A stretch of DNA of 5,628 bases from NCBI GenBank assembly GCA_902385515.1, contig CABMGC010000010.1, positions 1 through 5,628 of the forward strand, written 5' to 3'. A program made the position numbers and the translations under genes. Positions 1 to 4,634 of this stretch are shown here, in pieces. Positions within the stretch are counted from its first letter, which is position 1, and each line of letters starts with the position of its first letter. The notes beneath the pieces are model-generated. The model saw only the letters and a program-made list of their open reading frames with translations, was not told where the DNA came from and did not search any database. The DNA comes from an uncultured archaeon (GTDB lineage: Archaea > Micrarchaeota > Micrarchaeia > Micrarchaeales > CABMGC01).

Positions 1-1
1 A

Positions 2-466
2 ACGAGCGGAATATGGCGGAAGGGAAAGTCCGGCTTTAGCAAGGTCTATCTGGCCGAGGATGCGGTGGAGCGGCTGTCCTCGTTCAAAAAAGGCGGCACC
101 GTCGGGCTTCTCATAGGCAGGGACGACATAGGGCTTACCAAGGAGGAGATAGCCAAGTGCGACCTTTTGGCCTTCATAGGTGCCGATCCGGGATATCCCG
201 TGCTGAACATATCGCACGCCCTTGCGATAATGCTTTACCTGATGAAAAGAAAGGGACTCCGGACAGCGTACAACGAGATGGCCCCCGATGCTGGAAAATT
301 AGACAGGCGCGAACTGGACAAGCTCTTCGAGGTGTTCGACGGATTGGTCGCCCGCAAACACATACGGGACAAACCATCCGTGTCGAACTCCTTCAGAAGG
401 CTGATCCGAGCCGCCCGACCTGACAGGAGGGAGCTTCACGCGATAATAACTGCGCTAAAGGATTAG
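2..466 (+). CDS. trmJ: TrmJ-family tRNA 2'-O-methyltransferase (SPOUT), 3' part only
   Basis: The frame is open from the left edge, so the true start lies outside; 154 residues are visible (counted from base 2). The family transfers a methyl group from S-adenosylmethionine to the ribose 2'-OH of tRNA, at position 32 in characterised archaeal TrmJ. Visible signatures are GTSGI-like TSGI at residues 1-4, SPOUT motif 2 (LLIGRDDIGLTKEEIAKCD, residues 36-54) and motif 3 (ADPGYPVLNISHALAIMLY, residues 61-79), which together build the knotted SAM-binding site. The C-terminal Arg-rich segment (SFRRLIRAARPDRREL, residues 130-145) resembles the C-terminal extension of archaeal TrmJ. SPOUT motif 1 is missing only because of the window edge. 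An internal GTG at 65 is not the start, since conserved sequence precedes it. It ends 5 bases from the convergent sepF stop. The SpoU/TrmJ family is sure; the exact target base is inferred from family. Confidence 0.9.
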   Translation, partial: TSGIWRKGKSGFSKVYLAEDAVERLSSFKKGGTVGLLIGRDDIGLTKEEIAKCDLLAFIGADPGYPVLNISHALAIMLYLMKRKGLRTAYNEMAPDAGKLDRRELDKLFEVFDGLVARKHIRDKPSVSNSFRRLIRAARPDRRELHAIITALKD

Positions 467-471
467 CGCAA

Positions 472-858
472 TTACTTCGTCGCTGGTGCCGCCTTCCTGC
501 TCTTTATGATCTTGACCTTGGCAGGCGTTATAAGAACCCTGCTGTCGTCAATCTGCGCTATGTCTCCGTTTATCTTCGCGACATACGCCTTCAGCGCCGC
601 GATGACGTTGGTCCTGGTTGTCGGCCTCTTGTTGAGGTCCGTCAAGCTCAGGAGGATTATGTTCTTCCTTGAAAGCTCGTCCTGGATGAGCTTTACATCG
701 TTCTCGCTCGAGATCGATACGGGCTTTATGTACATGTCCGCAGGCTCGTGCATGACGTCAACGTCCGCCATCTCCGCCGAGTTCATGTACTCCTCTATGC
801 TCATCTCCTTAGATGCTGAAACTCCGAATGCTTTGCCTAGACTATCGAAAACTCCCAT
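472..858 (-). CDS. sepF: SepF, archaeal cell-division protein (FtsZ membrane anchor)
   Basis: Archaeal SepF tethers FtsZ to the cell membrane at the division site. The 128-residue product fits the family. It opens with a short amphipathic stretch (MGVFDSLGKAFG, residues 1-12), the expected membrane-targeting helix, followed by an acidic, Met-rich linker (about 17-42). The SepF/DUF552 domain covers about 43-117: MYIKPVSIS (first strand), a helix (ENDVKLIQDELSRKN), the strand IILLSLTDLN, a helix after TTRTNVIAALKAYVAKI, then NGDIAQIDDSRVLITPAKVKI (residues 97-117). The last 11 residues are a basic, Ala-rich tail. I chose ATG at 858 because GGTGA lies 5 bases before it and the membrane helix normally begins Met-Gly/Met-Xaa-Phe. 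A GTG at 867 would add three residues but lies inside that ribosome-binding site. The gene stands alone between trmJ and hel308 with its own TATA box; no ftsZ is visible here. Confidence 0.9.
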   Translation of the reverse strand: MGVFDSLGKAFGVSASKEMSIEEYMNSAEMADVDVMHEPADMYIKPVSISSENDVKLIQDELSRKNIILLSLTDLNKRPTTRTNVIAALKAYVAKINGDIAQIDDSRVLITPAKVKIIKSRKAAPATK

Positions 859-863
859 TTTAT

Positions 864-868
864 TCACC
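864..868 (-). promoter_or_regulatory. Ribosome-binding site deciding the sepF start
   Basis: GGTGA on the minus strand, complementary to the archaeal 16S rRNA 3' end, sits 5 bases before the ATG at 858. It contains the GTG (867) that could otherwise be read as a start, which favours the ATG. Confidence 0.65.
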
Positions 869-886
869 GACTTCTTGTCGCCAGAG

Positions 887-899
887 TTATATAATATAT
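887..899 (-). promoter_or_regulatory. TATA box of sepF
   Basis: On the minus strand this reads ATATATTATATAA, the most AT-rich element in the window, about 29-41 bases before the sepF ATG. With the usual TATA-to-start distance of about 26 bases, transcription would begin near 865-870, leaving a leader of roughly 6-12 bases that just holds the GGTGA site. A purine-rich run (905-926, read on the minus strand) lies directly upstream. Confidence 0.7.
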
Positions 900-927
900 C
901 AGCTTTTTAATCCTTTCTCCTTTTCGG

Positions 928-943
928 CGTTATGCGCATAACG
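928..943. repeat. Perfect 16-bp palindrome upstream of the sepF promoter
   Basis: CGTTATGCGCATAACG equals its own reverse complement over all 16 bases. It lies about 29 bases upstream of the sepF TATA box. Its symmetry and place fit a binding site for a dimeric transcription factor, acting from upstream of the TATA box. There is no T-run after it on either strand, so it is not a convincing terminator. Function is inferred. Confidence 0.6.
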
Positions 944-949
944 GCGAAG

Positions 950-993
950 CCGCTACCACTTTGATTACCAAGGTAAAACCTGTGGCGGTTTTT
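950..993 (+). repeat. Inverted repeat followed by T5, in the hel308-sepF gap
   Basis: CCG(CTA)CCAC at 950-959 pairs with GTGGCGG at 982-988 (7 bp with a 3-base bulge), enclosing a second small hairpin, AGGT-AAA-ACCT at 971-981. On the + strand a TTTTT run (989-993) follows, as in a terminator, yet no + strand gene ends here. On the minus strand it would lie in the hel308 3' untranslated region. Role uncertain. Confidence 0.4.
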
Positions 994-1030
994 CCATAGG
1001 TTTGGCGTCGGAGGCATTGGCCTTGGGAGG

Positions 1031-3154
1031 TTACTTCACCTGGTCCATTATGGTCTTCGCTATCTGCTTGCCGAACAGCGTCTCCACCTTCTTTCCCGCT
1101 CCTTCCTCGCGAAGGTCGGAGACCTTCCTAATCCTGGCGTCGTACATGAGCCTCGCCCTCACGCGTCCTACCTGTTCCAACCTTATGAGATCGAGCAGTT
1201 CTTTTTTGATGCCGTACTTTATCCTCATCCTAAGCTCCAGCAGCCTTGCGGGGCTGACCCGGACCAGCCTCGCCAGCTCGGTGCTGGCGTAGAACAGCCA
1301 GTCCGAGTTGCTGAGTTTCGCGAACAGCGCGCCCGGAGTGGTGCCGTACCTCTTGACTATGTCCTTCTCCCCAAGCTCGCCCGCCCAGTCCCTGAGCATG
1401 AGCGCGGTGCTAAGCGGCTTTAGCGGATCGTAGTACGCGTAGCTGTTCGCCTCCGGGTTCGTCCTTGTGCTTTCGATCAGGCTCGCGTAGGCAAAGAACT
1501 GCTCCGACGCCTCCTCTGTCGCCCTCACGTACGGCCGCATCTCCATCGTGTTGCATATCATGAACAGGTAGGACACGTCGTCGACGGCCTTCGGCAGCGT
1601 GTCGATGAGCCACTTGGCGGACAGCGGGTCTATGTACAGCTCGCTGACCCTTGCCCCTATCCTGGTGGGCTCGTAAGCGCTTCCAGCTTTCACTATGAAC
1701 TTCCACTCGACCAGTTCCTCAAGTATCTTTGTGACTATCTCGCCCATCTCGCGAGTGTTCGCGAACTGGTGGCCGTACAGCGTCTCGCCGAGGAAGCTCA
1801 TTATGCTCTCCTTGCTCCGAAGCATCCTCGTGGATATGAACGCGAGAAGGTGGGTCCTGAGCACGGGCAGCACTCCGAGCTTCGAGTAGATGGGCTCAAG
1901 CTCGCCCGCTATGTACCTGGCGTACAGGTCCATTATCTCGCCCTTGCTCTTCGCGATGAGAAGCGCCCTGCCCTCCTTGTCGTACTTCGGGCGGCCCGCC
2001 CTGCCGAATAGCTGCGTGACCTCGTTGACGCTTATTTTTTCAGAGCCTGACGCCTCGCTGTACCTGCTGGTGTCGCGCACGAGCACAGTGTGGGCCGGAA
2101 GGTTGACGCCAAGGCCAAGAGTGGTCGTCGAGCACACGACCTTGATAAGGTTGCTCCTGAACGCCTCCTCAACAAGATGCCTCTGCTCGTTGACAAGCCC
2201 TCCATGGTGGAAGGCGACCCCCTTCTCAACTATCCTTGACAGCCGCTCGCATTGCATAGTGGGCTTGCCCAGAACGTGAAGCACTTTGTTGCTCAATTCA
2301 GAGAGTTTTTCTTTTTCTTCCTTAGTCAGCAGCTCGTTCACCGCCTGCGCTATGCGCTCCGCGCTCGCCTCCGCGTTGCGTTTCGTGCTGAGGAAGACGA
2401 GCGCCTGCTTTTTCCTGTGGATCGTGTCCTGCGCAACGCGTATTTCGGCTATCGCGCTGTTGCCCGCAAGGTCCTCCCCTTCCTCACTCTCCTGGTAATA
2501 GGCCTTGCCGTTGAGCACGACGCCCTTCTCAAGCGTTACCGGGCGGTAGTCGCTCTCGACCAGCTCCGCACCGAGCCATTCAGCGATCTCGCGCGCGTTG
2601 CCGACCGTGGCGCTCAGTGCGACTATCTGCGCACCGCTGCAGACCCTGCGTAGCTTCGTTATGAGGACCTCGAGCGTCGGGCCGCGGCTGGCGTCGTCAA
2701 GCATGTGTATTTCATCAAACACCACGCAGCCTATCTCGTCAAGCCACGACAGCCCGTGCCGAATCAGGCTGTCCATCTTCTCGGTGGACGCGAAGACTAT
2801 GTCGTACCCCGACAGCCAGTGATCGAGCGCGTCGAGGTCGCCGATAGACATTGCGACCTTTAGGAACGGATAGTCCCTCTTGAAGTCCTCGTACTTCTCG
2901 CTCACGAGCGCACGCATGGGGGCGATGTAGATCGCCTTCTTCCGCCCGTGGATGACGCTCTTCATCATCGCCATCTCGGCTATGAACGTCTTGCCGCTCG
3001 CGGTAGGCGACGCGATGACTATGTTGTGCCCGTCGAGAATGCCCTTCTTGAGTGCGGTCTCCTGGGGCGGAGTCAGAGTGCCAACTCCTCTCGCGAGCGC
3101 GGACTCAAGGACCTCCCGCGGCAGCTTCGCACCGACGTCAAGTAGTTTCATCAT
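1031..3154 (-). CDS. hel308: Hel308 (Hjm) ATP-dependent 3'-5' DNA helicase, Ski2-like superfamily 2
   Basis: Hel308 unwinds lagging strands at stalled replication forks and helps recombination repair. At 707 residues it has the normal full length. Motifs in order: Q-motif TPPQ with Gln31; Walker A SPTASGKT (49-56, Lys55); Ia PMRALVSEK (79-87); II DEIH (147-150); III SAT (181-183); IV VFLSTKRN (253-260); FHHGGL (315-320); V TTTLGLGVNLPA (343-354); VI QLFGRAGRP (381-389). After the two RecA domains come a winged-helix region (about 400-500) and the ratchet domain (about 505-640, with RDWAGELGEKDIVKRYG, 588-604). A C-terminal helix-hairpin-helix (LLDLIRLEQVGRVRARLMYD, 653-672) closes the protein and separates Hel308 from other Ski2-like enzymes. 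The start is the first of two ATG codons, which fits a TATA box about 30 bases upstream and an almost leaderless mRNA; the second ATG would remove one residue. No key residue is missing. Confidence 0.96.
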   Translation of the reverse strand: MMKLLDVGAKLPREVLESALARGVGTLTPPQETALKKGILDGHNIVIASPTASGKTFIAEMAMMKSVIHGRKKAIYIAPMRALVSEKYEDFKRDYPFLKVAMSIGDLDALDHWLSGYDIVFASTEKMDSLIRHGLSWLDEIGCVVFDEIHMLDDASRGPTLEVLITKLRRVCSGAQIVALSATVGNAREIAEWLGAELVESDYRPVTLEKGVVLNGKAYYQESEEGEDLAGNSAIAEIRVAQDTIHRKKQALVFLSTKRNAEASAERIAQAVNELLTKEEKEKLSELSNKVLHVLGKPTMQCERLSRIVEKGVAFHHGGLVNEQRHLVEEAFRSNLIKVVCSTTTLGLGVNLPAHTVLVRDTSRYSEASGSEKISVNEVTQLFGRAGRPKYDKEGRALLIAKSKGEIMDLYARYIAGELEPIYSKLGVLPVLRTHLLAFISTRMLRSKESIMSFLGETLYGHQFANTREMGEIVTKILEELVEWKFIVKAGSAYEPTRIGARVSELYIDPLSAKWLIDTLPKAVDDVSYLFMICNTMEMRPYVRATEEASEQFFAYASLIESTRTNPEANSYAYYDPLKPLSTALMLRDWAGELGEKDIVKRYGTTPGALFAKLSNSDWLFYASTELARLVRVSPARLLELRMRIKYGIKKELLDLIRLEQVGRVRARLMYDARIRKVSDLREEGAGKKVETLFGKQIAKTIMDQVK

Positions 3155-3180
3155 TCAGTGTATTATTGGCCGGAACTCTC

Positions 3181-3188
3181 TTATAAAA
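3181..3188 (-). promoter_or_regulatory. TATA box of hel308
   Basis: TTTTATAA on the minus strand is centred about 30 bases before the hel308 ATG. The expected transcription start is near 3158, leaving about 4 leader bases. No Shine-Dalgarno-like sequence precedes the ATG, consistent with leaderless translation. It lies in the 44-base gap after the glycosyltransferase stop, so hel308 need not depend on read-through. Confidence 0.6.
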
Positions 3189-3198
3189 GCAGAAGCCT

Positions 3199-4410
3199 TC
3201 AGACATTTTGCAGCAGATCTGCGTAGCTGTCGAGCATCTTGCGCATGTCGTACTTCTTTGCAAGCTTCGCTGAGAATTCCGTCGCGGCCCGCCTTTTTTC
3301 CGCATCCCTGCAAAGTTCAAGTATCCTCATCTTCAGGTCATCTGGGCTTTTCGTATCGAACGCTATCGGGTGTTTTTTGCCGATTGCGTACTCGCTGAGC
3401 ATGATGCTCTTGGATATTATTATCGGCAGCCCGTGCGCCGCAGCTTCGAGCACCGTGACTGGGAATCCTTCCCAATTGGACGGGAGCACGAACACGTTTG
3501 CGACTCCGTACATCGCGTCTATCTCGGCGTCTTTCAGTCCGCCCGTCAAGACTATGTTCCTGTTCCCTTTGGCAAGATTTTCGTAATCGCCCGCGGAAGG
3601 GCCCTCGCCCGCGATGACAAGCTTGACCTTTTCGCCTTTGATGCGGTTGAACGCCCTGATAAGGGTGCTGACGTTCTTCTGGCGCTCGAAGAGCCTGCCA
3701 AGATACAGCACGACGAAGTCCGTTTTGTCCAGGCCGTACCTCTTCCTGAGCGCATCTTCCACTTTCTTGTTTTTTCCAGCGCGAACCTCTACGCCGTTCG
3801 GTATGCACGTTACCTTTTTCGTAAATCTCGCTATGCTTTCCTTGTGCTTCTCGTTGAGCGCGACGTTCATGTCGAAGAAGCCGAAGAACTTCCTAAGGGC
3901 GTCGCGCGATCCGAGCGCGTTTATGCCAGAGCCGAGCGTGAGCGGTATCGCCTCCTTCGAGAAATACGACTTGACGTTCGTCGATATGGTGCCATGGTCC
4001 ACATAAACTGACTTGAATCTTATTCCGCAATCTTTCAGGTACTTTAGCAGCACCATGTCCTGCATGGAGTTCGCTATGACTACGTCCGGCTTGATCTTTG
4101 CGACGCGCTCCGCCAGCTCGTTTTTTCCAATTCCTAGACCCAGCATGTTGCGCGTCACGATGAGGCTGTACCCCATCCTTACCGGAAGCCACTCGCTTAC
4201 CCTGCTCTTGCGCACCCCCAAACCCAGAGCCGCGCTCCTTTTCAGCAGTATCGCATTGGCGTCTTTCTTTCCCTCGATATATTCAGTCTCGTATCCGAGA
4301 TAGTACGTGTCAAACCTGCGCCTGAGGCCCATGTAGAGCTGCGCAGCGACCCTCGCCTGTCCGCCCGTCTTGTTCATGCGCGATCCGAGATCTACTATCA
4401 GTACCTTCAT
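3199..4410 (-). CDS. GT4-family (GT-B fold) glycosyltransferase, group 1
   Basis: The family moves a sugar from an activated nucleotide donor to an acceptor with retention of configuration, usually at the inner face of the membrane during glycan or glycolipid synthesis. The 403-residue protein is of typical length and has two Rossmann domains. The N-terminal acceptor domain begins MKVLIVDLGSR, followed by the glycine loop TGGQAR (15-20); DHG at 138-140 holds a conserved His. The linker ends at IPNGV (203-207). The donor domain has YLGRLFERQKN (236-246, with Arg239 and Lys245 as likely phosphate contacts), IAGEGP (266-271), and the EX7E motif in NWEGFPVTVLEA (312-323; Glu314 and Glu322), followed by GLPII. 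The ATG at 4410 starts the first beta strand and has a G-rich AGGGGT about 6 bases upstream. No transmembrane segment is evident. Donor and acceptor cannot be named from sequence, and neighbouring genes give no pathway clue. Confidence 0.9.
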   Translation of the reverse strand: MKVLIVDLGSRMNKTGGQARVAAQLYMGLRRRFDTYYLGYETEYIEGKKDANAILLKRSAALGLGVRKSRVSEWLPVRMGYSLIVTRNMLGLGIGKNELAERVAKIKPDVVIANSMQDMVLLKYLKDCGIRFKSVYVDHGTISTNVKSYFSKEAIPLTLGSGINALGSRDALRKFFGFFDMNVALNEKHKESIARFTKKVTCIPNGVEVRAGKNKKVEDALRKRYGLDKTDFVVLYLGRLFERQKNVSTLIRAFNRIKGEKVKLVIAGEGPSAGDYENLAKGNRNIVLTGGLKDAEIDAMYGVANVFVLPSNWEGFPVTVLEAAAHGLPIIISKSIMLSEYAIGKKHPIAFDTKSPDDLKMRILELCRDAEKRRAATEFSAKLAKKYDMRKMLDSYADLLQNV

Positions 4411-4450
4411 GGTCTACCCCTAGCGCTTAACTTATACTGCGGACAAAAGC

Positions 4451-4457
4451 ATTAAAA
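4451..4457 (-). promoter_or_regulatory. Possible TATA element for the glycosyltransferase gene
   Basis: TTTTAAT on the minus strand lies about 44 bases before the ATG at 4410, which would give a leader of about 18 bases containing AGGGGT. A nearer TATAAG (4429-4434) is too close, as its start point would fall inside the gene. The same site reads ATTAAAA on the + strand and could serve a + strand transcript instead. Weak call. Confidence 0.3.
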
Positions 4458-4482
4458 GCGTGTCCTGCGGATTAGCCTTGAT

Positions 4483-4571
4483 GGTGGACATGGCAGGTCG
4501 TTACTTCCAAACAGCAGTCGGCTGATGCCGGCCGCGCGGGCGAACAGCCTTCCTTTGAACGCCATCCCACC
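4483..4571 (+). repeat. Long-range inverted repeat, possible structured RNA or thrS leader element
   Basis: GGTGG-AC-ATGGC (4483-4494) pairs with GCCAT-C-CCACC (4561-4571): two 5-bp helices split by a small internal loop, enclosing 66 bases. Inside lies GTCGGC-TGAT-GCCGGC (4517-4532), a 6-bp hairpin with one G-T pair. The T-rich TTATTTTT (4573-4580) follows directly, and ATTAAAA (4451-4457) lies about 26 bases before 4480. This could be a small RNA or an upstream part of the thrS transcript. No known RNA family was recognised; the fold is a by-eye inference. Confidence 0.35.
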
Positions 4572-4573
4572 CT

Positions 4574-4586
4574 TATTTTTAATTAG
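4574..4586 (+). promoter_or_regulatory. Probable AT-rich core promoter (TATA region) of thrS
   Basis: TATTTTTAATTAG is the AT-rich block nearest to thrS. Centred near 4580, it predicts a transcription start around 4606-4608, a leader of about 27 bases. It is not a perfect TATA consensus, and its T-run could equally end an upstream RNA. Confidence 0.4.
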
Positions 4587-4609
4587 TTACTTGCCTAATC
4601 TTACTAGTC

Positions 4610-4630
4610 ATGCTTACGCTTACGAGATGA
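4610..4630 (+). CDS. Putative 6-codon upstream reading frame (MLTLTR) before thrS
   Basis: ATG CTT ACG CTT ACG AGA TGA encodes MLTLTR, with two Thr codons out of six, and ends 4 bases before the thrS ATG. Its ATG falls close to the predicted transcription start, so it could be read from a leaderless end. Its position suggests a possible threonine-sensing leader peptide, but a frame this short is easily produced by chance, and it could be only leader sequence. Confidence 0.2.
   Translation: MLTLTR
4624..4630 (+). promoter_or_regulatory. Shine-Dalgarno-like site of thrS
   Basis: GAGATGA matches 6 of 7 bases of the ideal archaeal GAGGTGA and sits 4 bases before the ATG at 4635. An in-frame TAG at 4605 and the lack of any other start codon after it make 4635 the only possible thrS start upstream of the editing domain. 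Confidence 0.5.
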
Positions 4631-4634
4631 GCCT

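Larger units (their letters stand above)
868..1030. other. Intergenic region between hel308 end and sepF start
   Basis: This 163-base stretch holds the sepF TATA box, a pyrimidine-rich + strand run (905-926), the 16-bp palindrome and the nested inverted repeat. I found no credible coding sequence and no tRNA-like fold. It acts as the sepF promoter region and the hel308 3' flank. Confidence 0.7.
4411..4634. other. Divergent intergenic region between the glycosyltransferase and thrS
   Basis: This 224-base stretch separates two genes transcribed away from each other. It holds an AT-rich site at 4451-4457, a long-range inverted repeat (4483-4494 with 4561-4571), an AT-rich block at 4573-4586, and a short frame at 4610-4630. 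No conserved protein or tRNA could be recognised. Confidence 0.6.

Noticed and set aside
65..67. GTG at 65 as the start of the first gene
   Set aside because: The frame is open to the window edge, and the upstream residues include a TSGI segment that fits TrmJ, so the gene starts outside the window.
506..910. A 134-codon open frame on the + strand opposite sepF
   Set aside because: Its Ser/Leu/Met-rich translation mirrors the sepF coding strand, and it overlaps the sepF promoter. sepF itself has clear family motifs and a ribosome-binding site.
2952..3398. A 148-codon open frame on the + strand spanning the hel308-glycosyltransferase gap
   Set aside because: It lies opposite the conserved 5' end of hel308 and the 3' end of the GT4 gene and has no family signature.
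3370..4011. A 213-codon open frame on the + strand opposite the glycosyltransferase gene
   Set aside because: It is fully antisense to a well-conserved GT4 gene, shows no recognisable motif, and is rich in Arg, Val and Glu as expected from the complement of GC-biased codons.
4432..4491. A 19-codon minus-strand frame (MSTIKANPQDTLLMLLSAV) upstream of the glycosyltransferase
   Set aside because: It has no ribosome-binding site, an in-frame stop lies close upstream, and it is too short to distinguish from chance.
4481..4525. A 14-codon + strand frame (MVDMAGRYFQTAVG)
   Set aside because: Its ATG is near a predicted transcription start, but there is no motif or composition signal to support it, and it overlaps the proposed RNA fold.
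4479..4527. C/D-box guide RNA (TTGATGG and GCTGATG elements)
   Set aside because: The boxes match poorly, the D'/C' pair is absent, and the terminal stem does not flank the boxes in the required order.
4483..4571. tRNA gene suggested by paired ends about 89 bases apart
   Set aside because: There is no T-arm GTTCRA core, no D-arm and no anticodon arm in the right places on either strand.
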